DNA of 64,000 nt from Streptomyces sp. NL15-2K. Its GTDB lineage: Bacteria; Actinomycetota; Actinomycetes; Streptomycetales; Streptomycetaceae. Below, in pieces: positions 17,225-25,980 of this stretch (positions are counted from its first letter, which is position 1; each line of letters opens with the position of its first letter). Under the pieces are notes generated by a model, which ran no database searches, was not told the origin of the DNA, and was given only the letters and a program-made list of their open reading frames with translations. Both the position numbers and the translations under genes were made by a program. The DNA lies in NCBI RefSeq assembly GCF_030551255.1, contig NZ_CP130630.1, positions 6,925,501 to 6,989,500 on the forward strand, read 5' to 3'.

Positions 17225-17881
17225 GTGCTCTTGCTCGCTCTGGATACCGCCACCCCCGCCGTCACCGTCGCGCTGCACGACGGTACGGACGTCATCGCCT
17301 CGTCGAGTCAGGTGGACGCGCGCCGGCACGGCGAGCTGTTGCTGCCGGCCGTCGACCGTGTGCTCGCCGAGGCCGGTCTCAAGCTCGACGCCGTCACCGG
17401 CATCGTCGTCGGTATCGGCCCCGGCCCCTACACCGGCCTGCGCGTCGGTCTGATGACCGCGGACACCTTCGGGCTCGCGCTCGGCGTCCCCGTGCACGGC
17501 GTGTGCACCCTCGACGGCCTCGCGTACGCGGCCGACATCGAGCGGGGCCCGTTCGTCGTGGCCACCGACGCCCGTCGCAAGGAGGTCTACTGGGCGAAGT
17601 ACGCCGACTCCCGGACCCGGCTGACCGACCCGGCCGTCGCCCGGCCCGCCGACATCGCCGACCAGGTGGCCGGGCTGCCCGCGGTCGGCGCGGGCGCGCT
17701 GCTGTATCCGGACACCTTCCCCAGCGCCCACGAGCCCGAGCATGTGTCGGCCGCGGCGATGGCGAGTCTGGCCGCCGAGAGACTGGACGCCGGCGAGGAA
17801 CTCCCGGCGCCCCGACCCCTGTACCTCCGCCGCCCGGACGCCCAGGTCCCCAAGAACTACAAGGTGGTCACCCCCAAGTGA
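17225..17881 (+). CDS. tsaB: tRNA threonylcarbamoyladenosine biosynthesis protein TsaB
   Basis: Non-catalytic partner of TsaD in t6A synthesis. 218 aa from GTG 17225. N-terminal ASKHA-fold signatures LLALDTATPAVTVALHDG, RRHGELLLP, and VVGIGPGPYTGLRVGL near residue 60. The catalytic metal-binding His pair found in TsaD is absent, as normal for TsaB. Its stop overlaps the GTG of rimI by four bases (GTGA), giving the standard tsaB-rimI-tsaD operon. Confidence 0.96.
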   Translation: MLLLALDTATPAVTVALHDGTDVIASSSQVDARRHGELLLPAVDRVLAEAGLKLDAVTGIVVGIGPGPYTGLRVGLMTADTFGLALGVPVHGVCTLDGLAYAADIERGPFVVATDARRKEVYWAKYADSRTRLTDPAVARPADIADQVAGLPAVGAGALLYPDTFPSAHEPEHVSAAAMASLAAERLDAGEELPAPRPLYLRRPDAQVPKNYKVVTPK

Positions 17882-18390
17882 CCGAATCGACGACCGTGAC
17901 CCCTCGGCTGCGCGAGATGCGCTGGTGGGACATCGACCCCGTGCTCGAACTCGAACGGGACCTCTTCCCCGAGGACGCCTGGTCGCGGGGCATGTTCTGG
18001 TCCGAGCTGGCCCACGCGCGCGGGCCGGAGGCGACGCGGCGGTACCTCGTGGCCGAGGTGGGCGACAGAATCGTGGGGTACGCGGGTCTGGCCTCCTCGG
18101 GAGACCTCGCCGACGTCCAGACGATCGCCGTCGCCCGCGACCACCAGGGCACCGGCCTCGGCGGGCGGCTGCTGACCGAGCTGCTGCGCGCCGCGACCGC
18201 CTTCGAGTGCGCCGAAGTGATGCTGGAGTGCCGGATCGACAACGTCCGCGCCCAGAAGCTCTACGAGCGCTTCGGCTTCGAACCCATCGGTTTCAGGCGC
18301 GGCTACTACCAGCCGGGCAACGTGGACGCCCTGGTGATGCGCCTGACCGACCTCGCCACCTCAGTACAAGGAACCGAGATCCATGGCTGA
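17878..18390 (+). CDS. rimI: Ribosomal-protein S18-alanine N-acetyltransferase-like GNAT protein
   Basis: GNAT acetyltransferase, 170 aa from GTG 17878. The acetyl-CoA-binding motif is [16 protein letters not shown], preceded by VQTIAVA and followed by [19 protein letters not shown], all RimI-like. The N-terminal [19 protein letters not shown] is also characteristic. It is coupled to tsaB on one side and overlaps tsaD by eight bases on the other. RimI family members acetylate the N-terminus of ribosomal protein S18 in E. coli; the substrate in actinobacteria may be broader. Confidence 0.94.
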   Translation: MTESTTVTPRLREMRWWDIDPVLELERDLFPEDAWSRGMFWSELAHARGPEATRRYLVAEVGDRIVGYAGLASSGDLADVQTIAVARDHQGTGLGGRLLTELLRAATAFECAEVMLECRIDNVRAQKLYERFGFEPIGFRRGYYQPGNVDALVMRLTDLATSVQGTEIHG

Positions 18391-19495
18391 CGAACCCCTG
18401 GTCCTGGGGATCGAGACCTCCTGCGACGAGACCGGCGTCGGCATCGTCCGGGGCACCACCCTGCTGGCCGACGCGGTCGCGTCCAGCGTCGACGAGCACG
18501 CCCGTTTCGGCGGGGTCGTGCCGGAGGTGGCCAGCAGGGCGCACCTCGAAGCGATGGTGCCGACCATCGACCGCGCGCTGAAGGAGGCGGGGGTGAGCGC
18601 GCGGGACCTGGACGGCATCGCGGTCACCGCCGGTCCGGGCCTCGCCGGGGCCCTGCTGGTCGGCGTCTCGGCGGCGAAGGCGTACGCCTATGCGCTGGGC
18701 AAGCCGCTGTACGGCGTCAACCACCTCGCCTCCCACATCTGCGTGGACCAGTTGGAGCACGGCGCCCTGCCCGAGCCGACGATGGCGCTGCTGGTGTCCG
18801 GCGGGCACTCGTCGCTGCTGCTGTCGTCGGACATCACCTCCGACGTACGGCCGATGGGCGCGACGATCGACGACGCGGCGGGGGAGGCCTTCGACAAGAT
18901 CGCCCGCGTCCTGAACCTGGGCTTCCCCGGCGGGCCGGTCATCGACAGGTACGCGACGGAGGGCGACCCCTCGGCCATCAAGTTCCCGCGCGGTCTGACC
19001 GGCCCGCGCGACCCGGCGTACGACTTCTCCTTCTCCGGCCTGAAGACGTCCGTGGCCCGCTGGATCGAGGCGAAGCGGGCGGCGGGGGAGGAGGTGCCGG
19101 TGCGTGATGTGGCGGCCTCCTTCCAGGAGGCGGTCGTGGACGTGCTGACCCGGAAGGCCGTACGGGCCTGCAAGGACGAGGGCGTCGACCACCTGATGAT
19201 CGGCGGTGGCGTGGCCGCCAACTCGCGGCTGCGGGCCCTGGCTCAGGAGCGCTGCGAGGCGGCCGGGCTCCGGTTGCGGGTGCCGCGGCCCAAGCTGTGC
19301 ACGGACAACGGGGCGATGGTGGCGGCGTTGGGGGCGGAGATGGTGGCAAGGAACCGAACGCCGTCATCGTGGGATCTTTCGGCGGATTCCTCGCTTCTTG
19401 TGACGGATACGCATGTGCCAGGGCACCATCATCATGACCACGTGCATGAGGTCAGCAAGGAGAACCTGTACTCGTCACCCGCTCCCCGTCTCTAG
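18383..19495 (+). CDS. tsaD: tRNA N6-adenosine threonylcarbamoyltransferase
   Basis: Catalytic subunit of t6A synthesis. 370 aa from ATG 18383. The metal-binding motif HLASHICVD is present near residue 113, together with [12 protein letters not shown] at the N-terminus and [11 protein letters not shown]. The C-terminus contains a His-rich tail ([21 protein letters not shown]); the final SPAPRL plus TAG stop appear to come from the inserted IscB element, so the native stop lay a few codons earlier. The enzyme should be unaffected because the core ends before the His-rich tail. Overlaps rimI. Confidence 0.96.
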   Translation: MADEPLVLGIETSCDETGVGIVRGTTLLADAVASSVDEHARFGGVVPEVASRAHLEAMVPTIDRALKEAGVSARDLDGIAVTAGPGLAGALLVGVSAAKAYAYALGKPLYGVNHLASHICVDQLEHGALPEPTMALLVSGGHSSLLLSSDITSDVRPMGATIDDAAGEAFDKIARVLNLGFPGGPVIDRYATEGDPSAIKFPRGLTGPRDPAYDFSFSGLKTSVARWIEAKRAAGEEVPVRDVAASFQEAVVDVLTRKAVRACKDEGVDHLMIGGGVAANSRLRALAQERCEAAGLRLRVPRPKLCTDNGAMVAALGAEMVARNRTPSSWDLSADSSLLVTDTHVPGHHHHDHVHEVSKENLYSSPAPRL

Positions 19496-19828
19496 GGACG
19501 GGTCTGTCTGCTGAAGGCAGGACGGCCCGTGGGTGACCAGACCCAGCCATCTCCAGAAGGAGGTGACCAGATGGCTACGTTTCACGTAGGGCAGCAGACC
19601 CACCAAGTTGTGCTTCCTCAGCAGCTTGCTCTGGAATTCGCGTCAGCAGACACCCCCGGGAGCAGGGACGAAACGGGGCGCGAAGACCACACCGACGACG
19701 TGGTACCCGGCGTGGAACATGGTCGAGGGGAGACCGGGAAGGGCGTCACCGAGTCCGACCGGCGTCACCCCGGCACTTCGTTGCCGGGAGAGGGCCTTGC
19801 GGCCCGTCTGTCTCATCTGCCTCATCCT
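19476..19828 (+). ncRNA. Presumed omega-RNA of the IscB system
   Basis: About 350 bases between the end of the tsaD sequence and the first domain of IscB. IscB loci encode their guide RNA directly upstream of the nuclease gene, and this is the only space for it. The 5' part can fold: ACGGG near 19499 pairs with CCCGT near 19530 around a smaller CTGC/GCAG hairpin. The stretch is open in the iscB frame but the translation is not protein-like and precedes the family's normal N-terminus. The guide would be read from tsaD 3' sequence just outside the left junction. Exact ends are not determinable here. Confidence 0.55.
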
Positions 19829-21151
19829 GTGGTGTTCGTCCTGGACCGGCATGGGCAGCCATTGCAGCCGACCAGCCCCGCCAGGGCACGCAAGCTGCTG
19901 AAAGCGGGCCGGGCGGTTGTTGCCCGGCACACCCCGTTCGTCATCCGCCTCAAGGACCGTACTGTTGCCGAATCGGTAGTGAGTGGCGTGGAGTTGGGCA
20001 TCGACCCTGGCAGTAAATACACGGGCCTCGCGGTGTTCGCAGCTGACGGGGATGGTGTACGCCGGGGCCTGTATCACGTCGAACTCCAGCACAGGGGCAG
20101 TCAGATCCGCGACAAGCTCACCGCGCGTGCCGCCCATCGGCGCGGGCGGCGATCCCGCAACCTGCGCTACCGCGCACCCCGTTTCAACAACCGCGTACGA
20201 CCTGGAGGATGGCTCGCGCCGTCTCTGCGCCACCGGGTGGAGACCACCATGACATGGACCACCCGGCTGGCCCGCTGGGCACCGGTCACCGCCGTCCATG
20301 TCGAGTTGGCCGCTTTCGACACCCAGCTGCTGACCTCCGAAGACACATTAGTGGGGGTCGAGTACCAGCACGGCACCCTCGCGGGCACCGAAGTACGCGA
20401 ATACCTCCTCGCCAAGTGGCAGCGGAGATGCGCCTACTGCGGTGCCTACGGCGTGCCGCTGAACATCGACCACATCCACCCGCGAAGCCGCGGCGGCTCC
20501 GACCGCATCAGTAACCTCACTCTGGCCTGCATCCCCTGCAACCACGCCAAAGGTAGCTCCTCCATCGAGGAATTCCTGAGGGACAAGCCCACCCTTGCTG
20601 CGCGCATCCGCGCCCAGGCCAAGAAGCCGTTGCGAGACGCTGCCGCGGTCAATGCCACACGCTGGACTCTCTGCCGCGCCCTGGAATCCGCTTTTCCCTG
20701 TGTGCGTATCGCGACGGGCGGACGTACGAAGTGGAACAGACAGCGTGTGGGTCTTTCCAAGACGCACACGCTGGACGCCCTGTGTGTTGGAGTTCTGAAC
20801 GCGGTCACCGTGCATCCGCGCAGGGTCTTGATCGTTACTGCCGGTGGGCGTGGCCGGTATCGGCGAACCGACCTCGATCGCCATGGCTTTCCGCGCAAGA
20901 TCAACCCACGATCCAAGGCCGTCTTCGGCTTCCAAACCGGTGACTATGCACGCGCTGTGATTCCCACCGGACGGTATGCAGGGACACACGTGGGCCGCGT
21001 CGCGGTGCGTACCAGCGGCAGGTTCAACATGCGTACCCGACACAGCCTCATCCAGGGTATCCATCATCGCCATGTGCGACTTCTTCAACGGGCCGACGGT
21101 TACGCCTACGCGACGCGGGAGGAGGCGGGAGTTCGATGGCTGTCGCGCTGA
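19829..21151 (+). CDS. iscB: IscB RNA-guided endonuclease (Cas9 ancestor family)
   Basis: About 440 aa, normal for IscB with an HNH domain. Domains in order: PLMP domain at residues 1-50 (VFVLDRHGQPLQPTSPARAR); RuvC-I with Asp59 (ELGIDPGSKYTGLAV); Arg-rich bridge helix near 103-122 (HRRGRRSRNLRYRAPRFNNR); RuvC-II with Glu159 (VHVELAAFD); HNH with CAYCG and DHIHPRSRGGSD plus CIPCNHAKG near 200-241; RuvC-III THTLDALCVG near 312. All catalytic residues expected are present, so it is likely active. Start chosen at GTG 19829 (or 19832) by domain boundary. No TnpA is nearby. The stop lies 15 bases inside the next gene, and the iscB 3' end supplies that gene's GGAGG ribosome site. Confidence 0.92.
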   Translation: MVFVLDRHGQPLQPTSPARARKLLKAGRAVVARHTPFVIRLKDRTVAESVVSGVELGIDPGSKYTGLAVFAADGDGVRRGLYHVELQHRGSQIRDKLTARAAHRRGRRSRNLRYRAPRFNNRVRPGGWLAPSLRHRVETTMTWTTRLARWAPVTAVHVELAAFDTQLLTSEDTLVGVEYQHGTLAGTEVREYLLAKWQRRCAYCGAYGVPLNIDHIHPRSRGGSDRISNLTLACIPCNHAKGSSSIEEFLRDKPTLAARIRAQAKKPLRDAAAVNATRWTLCRALESAFPCVRIATGGRTKWNRQRVGLSKTHTLDALCVGVLNAVTVHPRRVLIVTAGGRGRYRRTDLDRHGFPRKINPRSKAVFGFQTGDYARAVIPTGRYAGTHVGRVAVRTSGRFNMRTRHSLIQGIHHRHVRLLQRADGYAYATREEAGVRWLSR

Positions 21152-21408
21152 TGTGGGAGGCACGGGCCGTCGCGGGGCGCAGCGAGGAGTTGCTGGCCTG
21201 GGCAAAGAGTCAGGTACTGGAGCGCGAGCCGGAGCGCCGCGAGACGTTCCGTGCGCCGCAGGACCGGGTCCTCGTCATTACCTGGTGGGAGGCGGCGTAC
21301 GACGCACATCTCCCCGAACTCCCGGAGCCTGAACCGGGGTTGGTGAGTCGGGCGGTGCACCGGTGGCGGTTCGAGTCAGTGGGGCTCGAGTTGCCTCAAG
21401 AGGCATGA
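21136..21408 (+). CDS. Small conserved hypothetical protein linked to tsaD
   Basis: 90 aa, starting MAVALMWEARAV and containing FRAPQDRVLVITWWEAAYD and VHRWRFESVG. I recall proteins like this immediately downstream of tsaD in Streptomyces; here IscB has been inserted between the two. The fold may be a ferredoxin-like/dimeric barrel protein but the function is unknown. Start ATG 21136 overlaps the last codons of iscB. A diverged duplicate of its last 80 or so bases lies at 29424-29510 at the other side of the island, which suggests the island entered at this gene's 3' end. Confidence 0.83.
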   Translation: MAVALMWEARAVAGRSEELLAWAKSQVLEREPERRETFRAPQDRVLVITWWEAAYDAHLPELPEPEPGLVSRAVHRWRFESVGLELPQEA

Positions 21409-21462
21409 GTTAGTTCAGCGTTCAGGCATTCGGAATTCACCGTTCCTTCCCAGGATCCCCTT

Positions 21463-22075
21463 AACAACCCGCTCACTTTCGCCGATCCCCTGGGCACAGA
21501 ACCGCACACGGACCCCTGCCTGTACGACCTGGACGACTGCTCGACGGAGATCCAGGACTCGGTCGGCTATGACCCTAGGACGGGGACGGCCGACCCGGCG
21601 CGCGCCAAGCGGAAGAGCAAGGTAGCCACTCCCGCGACGACGGTCAACGTCAAGCAGGAGAAGGGCTACGTCTGGGTCGAGGGCCAGCGAGTGCCCAGCG
21701 CCCGCGAACTGGAGGCGATGTTCCCCCAGTACGACCGAGTCCGAGCGGGTGAGGGTCTGGGCCCAGGGATTCTGCGGCGACATCGACAACCAGTCGAGGC
21801 CGTTCTGCGGCGCGGCTGAGGCCCTCGGCCTTGTCTCCTACGGGCAGAGCCCTTTCGACAAGGTCGTCACGTCGCTGGTCGTCAGCCTCGTCGCCCCCGA
21901 TGTCCACGCCTGGAAGAGCTGCCTGAGCGGTGATAGCGCCAAGGGCGGCGGCTCGGCGGCGCTGGATCTGCCGTGGGCGCGGGTGTTCAAGGGGGCCAAG
22001 CTTGTCAAGGCATGCAACAGCTTCGCCCCTGGCACCGACGTCCTGATGGCGGACGGCACGACCAAGCCCATTGAG
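21463..22075 (+). pseudogene. RHS/Hint polymorphic toxin remnant, left part
   Basis: The translation begins with NNPLTFADPLG, the usual end of the RHS repeat core, but the long RHS N-terminus is missing. A frame change near 21740 is needed to continue into VWAQGFCGDIDNQSRPFCG and then to the Hint splicing domain opening CNSFAPGTDVLMADGTTKPIE. At PIE the frame is cut by the ISL3-family transposon and continues at 27305. Truncation plus frameshift make this a broken gene even without the insertion. The sequence from 21409 to 21462 shows nothing recognisable. Confidence 0.82.
22068..22075. repeat. Target-site duplication of the ISL3 transposon, left copy
   Basis: The octamer CCATTGAG immediately precedes the left terminal repeat and is repeated exactly at 27297-27304 after the right end. 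Eight bases is the duplication size known for ISL3-family elements. Removing the transposon and one copy restores the Hint reading frame exactly. Confidence 0.9.
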
Positions 22076-22204
22076 GGCTCATCACAGATGAGGGTGGACT
22101 GGGAACTTTGACACGGCGACGGCGTCGCAGCTGCTCACCAAAGTTGCAGCAGCTCTAACTAGGGTCTGTTTCATAAGTGGATCAAGGTCTGCCATGATCC
22201 ACTC

Positions 22205-23079
22205 GTGGGGCGTGGAGATCTGACGAGCGAGCAATGGGCCAGACTGGAACCGCTGTTACCGGCGGGCAAGAAGCCGGGACGGCCTCCGGTCTGGTCCAAG
22301 CGGCAGCTGATCAACGGCATACGCTGGCGTACGCGAACCGGCGCCCCCTGGCGCGACGTTCCCGCCCGCTACGGCGAGTGGGAGACCGTCTACGGACTCT
22401 TCCGTCGCTGGCAGCGCGACGGCACCTGGAGTCGGATCCTCACCCAACTGCAGGCCGAGGCCGACGCGAAAGGCCTGATCACCTGGGACGTGAGCGTTGA
22501 CTCCACCGTCGCGCGAGCCCATCAGCACGCCGCCGGAGCTCGCAAAAGGGGGATCTGCAGCGAGACAAACCCGGCGGAGTCGCAGTCGAGCCCGCCGACC
22601 ACGGGCTCGGACGCTCACGCGGTGGACTGACCACGAAGGTGCACCTGGCGGTCGAGCACGGACAGAAGCCGCTGTCCTTCCTGGTCACCGCCGGCCACCG
22701 GCACGACAGTCCCCAGTTCCAGCCGGTCCTGGAGCGCATCCGGGTACCCCGCGTAGGCGTCGGCAGGCCGCGCTGGCGACCGGACCGGGTGCGGGCCGGT
22801 AAGGCCTACGGGTCCCGAGCCAACCGCGACTACCTGCGCAAACGCGGAATCCGCTGCACGATCCCGGAGAAGTCCGACCAGATCCGCAACCGCAAGAAGT
22901 TGGGCGCCCGCGGCGGTCGTCCGCCGAAGTTCGACAAGGACGACTACCGCGAGCGCCACGCTGTCGAGTGCGGGATCAATCGCCTCAAGCGCCACCGAGC
23001 GGTGGCCACGAGATACGACAAGCTCGCCGTCCGCTACGAGGCCACCGTCACCATCGCCGTCATCAACGAGTGGCTCTGA
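22205..23079 (+). CDS. IS5-family transposase made by -1 frameshift
   Basis: Two reading frames: 22205-22630 encodes the N-terminal helix-turn-helix part ([35 protein letters not shown], then [12 protein letters not shown] with the first catalytic Asp). The second, ending at 23079, encodes the rest. A slippery AAAAGGGGG near 22545 would allow a -1 shift that joins them through [15 protein letters not shown] into [19 protein letters not shown]. The third catalytic Glu is present ([14 protein letters not shown]). At the position where relatives have D-K-A-Y-S-S this copy has G-K-A-Y-G-S (codon GGT at 22798-22800), so the second catalytic Asp appears lost and the enzyme is probably inactive. Confidence 0.87.
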
Positions 23080-23151
23080 CCTTGCTCGCCAGCCTCGGTT
23101 AGCGAGAAATGCGGTATCGCTGCAGGTAGCCAGACATTTAGCCTGTGGCGC

Positions 23152-23589
23152 ATGCATCAGCCACGAAGGCGCGACCGGCGCCTGGCTCGCCGTGCGCCGT
23201 CGGAGCCGGCCCAGCGTGAGGCGTTCCGGCTCACAGCCGTGGGCGCTGATGTGGTCCTGGTTGGCTACTTCTCTGCGAAGCAGAAGGACTTCGAAGCGCT
23301 CATGGCGTCGGCAGCGACGGAACTGGCAGCGCACGGCGCTCGGGTCGTCGTGCAGATCGTGCAACGACGAGGCGTCTCGGACGGCGGGGTCCAGAAGATG
23401 GGCCTGCCCTACTCCTCGCGGACTCTGCTGAGCTACGGAAAGGTCCGCGAGGTGGCTCAGGCCTGTGACCAGGTCAAAGCTGACGCAGTGATCTTCGTTG
23501 CCACCTTGACCGAGCGCCAGCAGCGCACGCTGACAAACATGTTTGGCCGCCCTGCTGTGAGTCTTGCCGACATCCTCTCCGCCGACTGA
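23152..23589 (+). CDS. Stand-alone HflX N-terminal-domain-like protein (IS passenger)
   Basis: 145 aa. After a basic N-terminal tail, the body reads VGADVVLVGYFSAKQKDFEA, GVQKMGLPYSSRTLLSYGK then VREVAQ, ADAVIFVATLTERQQRTLTN and PAVSLADIL. This is the layout of the N-terminal domain of the ribosome-associated GTPase HflX (glycine-lysine-V-x-E segment followed by A-D-x-V-I-F and L-(S/T)-x-x-Q-x-R-x-L). No GTPase P-loop follows, so it is only that domain. It lies inside the IS between the transposase and the right terminal repeat. Role unknown: it might touch the ribosome during transposase frameshifting or be simple cargo. Confidence 0.75.
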   Translation: MHQPRRRDRRLARRAPSEPAQREAFRLTAVGADVVLVGYFSAKQKDFEALMASAATELAAHGARVVVQIVQRRGVSDGGVQKMGLPYSSRTLLSYGKVREVAQACDQVKADAVIFVATLTERQQRTLTNMFGRPAVSLADILSAD

Positions 23590-23622
23590 CCGCTCGCACG
23601 AGGCAGGCTTTTGAAACAGGCC

Positions 23623-24570
23623 CTAGTGGCCGTGGCGCGCCCAGGACGGGCGCCAGCTGTCGCTGTCTTGTCGGCCAGCGAAGTCGGCTTCGAGGAAGGC
23701 GAGCAGCTCGGCCAGATCGGGCTGCCGGTTGTCGGTACGCCAGATGACCCAAAGCGGGAAGACCGGTGTGGGGTCGACGATCGGGATGCGTCGAAGGTCG
23801 TAGTGCGCGGGCCAGAGATAGCGGGAGGCTTCGCCGACGAGGTTCGCGAGCGTCGCCGACTCGGCGATCTCGGTCATCAGCACCTCGGCCCCGAACGCAG
23901 GGCCCAGGACGTCGATGGTGATCCCGAAAGTGGCGCCGAGCTCGGCGTAGTAGGCCGCGACCTCGTCCCCGCTGGGCAGCCCCGGCATCCAGATCGGGTG
24001 ATCGGCGAGCTGGCGAGGGGTCACAGACGGAGCATCTGCAAGCGGGTGCTTCGGGCCGACCAGCAGCTCGTGGCGGTCCTCGATGACCAGGGCGCTGGAG
24101 AGTCCCGTGCCTGAGAGTTGCCTCCTCGGGTCGGTCAGACCGCGGAAGGTGGCGTCCACAGCGCCGCCCGCGACGGCGGCCAGCGCCGCCTCGAGATTGA
24201 GGTCGGGCAATGCGACAACGTCCAGGTCGCGCCCGCGGCGTTGCTGATAGAAGGCGTGCAGGAGCGTGGCCGGTGCCGTCCGCCGGTTCCGTACGTCGAC
24301 TCGGAGCGCTCGGCGTCCGGGCATCACCGATGCGAGGGCGCGGTCCTCAGCCTGGAGCAGCTCGTGGGCGTGCGGCAGGAACGCCTGGCCGTCGACAGTC
24401 AGCGTGGCGCCGCGGGGTCCGCGGGCGAAGAGAGCCACGCCGAGCTCACGCTCGAGGGTACCGATGCGCTTCGAGACGGCCTGCTGGGTGATGCCGAGCT
24501 CGTCGGCCGCGCTCTGGAACTGTCCTTCCGAAGAGACCTTGAGGAAGGTCCGCACCGCGTCGAGGTCCAC
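23623..24570 (-). CDS. LysR-family transcriptional regulator (transposon cargo)
   Basis: 315 aa. N-terminal winged helix-turn-helix: MDLDAVRTFLKVSSEGQFQS then AADELGITQQAVSKRIGTLE. The substrate-binding domain follows (PDLNLEAALAAVAGGAVDA; HPIWMPGLPSGDEVAAYY). Start ATG 24570. It is divergent from the MFS gene with 132 bp between, the usual LysR arrangement, so it probably controls the exporter. The stop TAG is the complement of the CTAG at the right end of the IS5-type element; the C-terminal SWRPSWARHGH looks natural, so little or nothing was lost. Confidence 0.92.
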   Translation of the reverse strand: MDLDAVRTFLKVSSEGQFQSAADELGITQQAVSKRIGTLERELGVALFARGPRGATLTVDGQAFLPHAHELLQAEDRALASVMPGRRALRVDVRNRRTAPATLLHAFYQQRRGRDLDVVALPDLNLEAALAAVAGGAVDATFRGLTDPRRQLSGTGLSSALVIEDRHELLVGPKHPLADAPSVTPRQLADHPIWMPGLPSGDEVAAYYAELGATFGITIDVLGPAFGAEVLMTEIAESATLANLVGEASRYLWPAHYDLRRIPIVDPTPVFPLWVIWRTDNRQPDLAELLAFLEADFAGRQDSDSWRPSWARHGH

Positions 24571-24586
24571 ACCCCCACCCTAGTGA

Positions 24587-24603
24587 CACAACGAAGAGTT
24601 GTG
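24587..24603. promoter_or_regulatory. Inverted repeat between lysR and MFS genes, candidate LysR operator
   Basis: CACAAC-N5-GTTGTG, a 17-bp dyad with six-base arms, lies 17 bases upstream of the LysR start codon within the divergent intergenic region. Spacing and symmetry fit a LysR-type autoregulatory site. No binding data exist; this is inference from position. Confidence 0.6.
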
Positions 24604-24702
24604 GCGCGCCGGCAGATCGGTTGTTACCTCCCACGTTGCCACTCGGGATTGCATAACCCGAGCAGAACCGACGGTTGTGGACACACCAGATGGAGGAACG
24701 AC

Positions 24703-25980
24703 GTGGCGCACAGGAAGCTCGGGCGGCAGTTCGGATGGCTGTGGGCCGCGTACGCGGTCAGCGCCTACGGCTCCGGTCTCGGGTTCGGCGCCTTCGGGCT
24801 GATCGCCATCAGCGTCCTGCGCTCCAGTCCTATCAGCGTTTCCGCTCTCTCGTCGGCAAGCCTCATCGTCGGCGCCCTCGTCGCCGTCCCGACCGGCCCG
24901 TGGATCGAGACCCGCCGCAAGCGTCCCGTAATGATCACCATGGACCTGCTGCGGTTCGTCGCGATGGCCACCATCCCGCTGGCCTACTGGCTCGGCTGGC
25001 TGACCTACGTGCAGCTCTTGCTCGTCGCGATCGTGGTTGCGGGCGCCAAGATCGCGTTCGCCACCGCCAGCGGCGCATACCTGAAGTCCGTCGTAACCCG
25101 CGACGACCTCTTGGCGGCCAACAGCCGCTTCGAGTCCACAACGTGGAGTTCGATCGCGATCGGCCCGCCACTGGGCGGCGCAGCAATCGGCCTGTTCGGC
25201 TACACCACCACCGTCGTCGCCGACAGCCTGAGCTACCTGCTCTCAGCGCTCGGCATCACCGCCATCGGCGGACACGAGCCTGCTCCCGTGAAGGACACAA
25301 CCAAGAGGATCGCTCTGCGGGATGTGCCGGACAGCTGGCGCTACCTGCTCAACCACCCGCAGCTGCGGCCGATCTTCCTGAACCGGCTGGCTGTGGGCGG
25401 GCTCTTCATGGCGACCGAGCCGCTGCTCGCGGTGCTCATGCTGCGCGACCTCCACTTCGCACCGTGGCAGTACGGACTCGCCTTCGCCGTACCGTGTATC
25501 GGCGGGTTCATCGGCTCGCGTCTCGCAGGCCCAACAGTCGCCAAGTACGGCGAGCACAAGGTGATGCAGATCGCCGGTGTCGGGGCGGTCCTGTGGCCGA
25601 TCTGGCTGGCGTTCACCCCCGGCGGCATCGCCGGACTGCTGCTGGTCATGGCCATCGAGTTCGGCGTCATCATCGCGATGAGCCTGTTCAACCCCGTGGT
25701 AGCCACCTTCCGGCTCAAGCACATCGAACACGAGCGACTCTCACGGACGCTGTCGGCCTGGCAGATCAGCAGCAGCCTCGCCACAGCCTTCCTCACGCTC
25801 GCCTGGGGCGTCCTGGCAGCGCTGACGTCGACGAGGATCGCGATCGGGCTGGCCGGCCTTCTGCTGCTTGCCACGCCCCTGCTCCTGCTCCGGGCTGCGA
25901 CATCGCGCGACAGCGCCCCGGCGCGCACCGTGGCACCTGGCGAGCGCCAAACGAGGCCGCTCATCACTGAGGAGATGTGA
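24703..25980 (+). CDS. MFS transporter (transposon cargo)
   Basis: 425 aa from GTG 24703 with GGAGG six bases upstream. About twelve hydrophobic segments are seen in two halves. The loop-2 motif is recognisable (GPWIETRRKRPVMITMDLLR, the G-x-x-x-D/E-R-x-x-R-R type), as in enterobactin-exporter/MFS_3-like efflux proteins. Substrate is likely a small drug-like compound, not determinable here. It is translationally coupled to the ISL3 transposase by a four-base GTGA overlap, which makes it a true cargo gene rather than a neighbour. Confidence 0.92.
   Translation: MAHRKLGRQFGWLWAAYAVSAYGSGLGFGAFGLIAISVLRSSPISVSALSSASLIVGALVAVPTGPWIETRRKRPVMITMDLLRFVAMATIPLAYWLGWLTYVQLLLVAIVVAGAKIAFATASGAYLKSVVTRDDLLAANSRFESTTWSSIAIGPPLGGAAIGLFGYTTTVVADSLSYLLSALGITAIGGHEPAPVKDTTKRIALRDVPDSWRYLLNHPQLRPIFLNRLAVGGLFMATEPLLAVLMLRDLHFAPWQYGLAFAVPCIGGFIGSRLAGPTVAKYGEHKVMQIAGVGAVLWPIWLAFTPGGIAGLLLVMAIEFGVIIAMSLFNPVVATFRLKHIEHERLSRTLSAWQISSSLATAFLTLAWGVLAALTSTRIAIGLAGLLLLATPLLLLRAATSRDSAPARTVAPGERQTRPLITEEM

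Larger units (their letters stand above)
22159..23626 (+). mobile_element. IS5-type insertion sequence with a passenger gene
   Basis: About 1.47 kb, bounded by imperfect inverted repeats CTAGGGTCTGTTTCATAAG (22159-22177) and the complement of CTAGGGCCTGTTTCAAAAG (23608-23626), two mismatches in 19. The outermost CTAG occurs at both ends. It encodes a two-frame transposase and, unusually, a second protein related to the N-terminal domain of HflX before the right end. The right CTAG provides the stop codon of the LysR gene. Inserted near the left end of the ISL3-type transposon. Confidence 0.88.

Noticed and set aside
19529..19828. Protein-coding N-terminal extension of IscB
   Set aside because: The translation is low in similarity to anything I know, starts before the PLMP domain and coincides with the expected omega-RNA.
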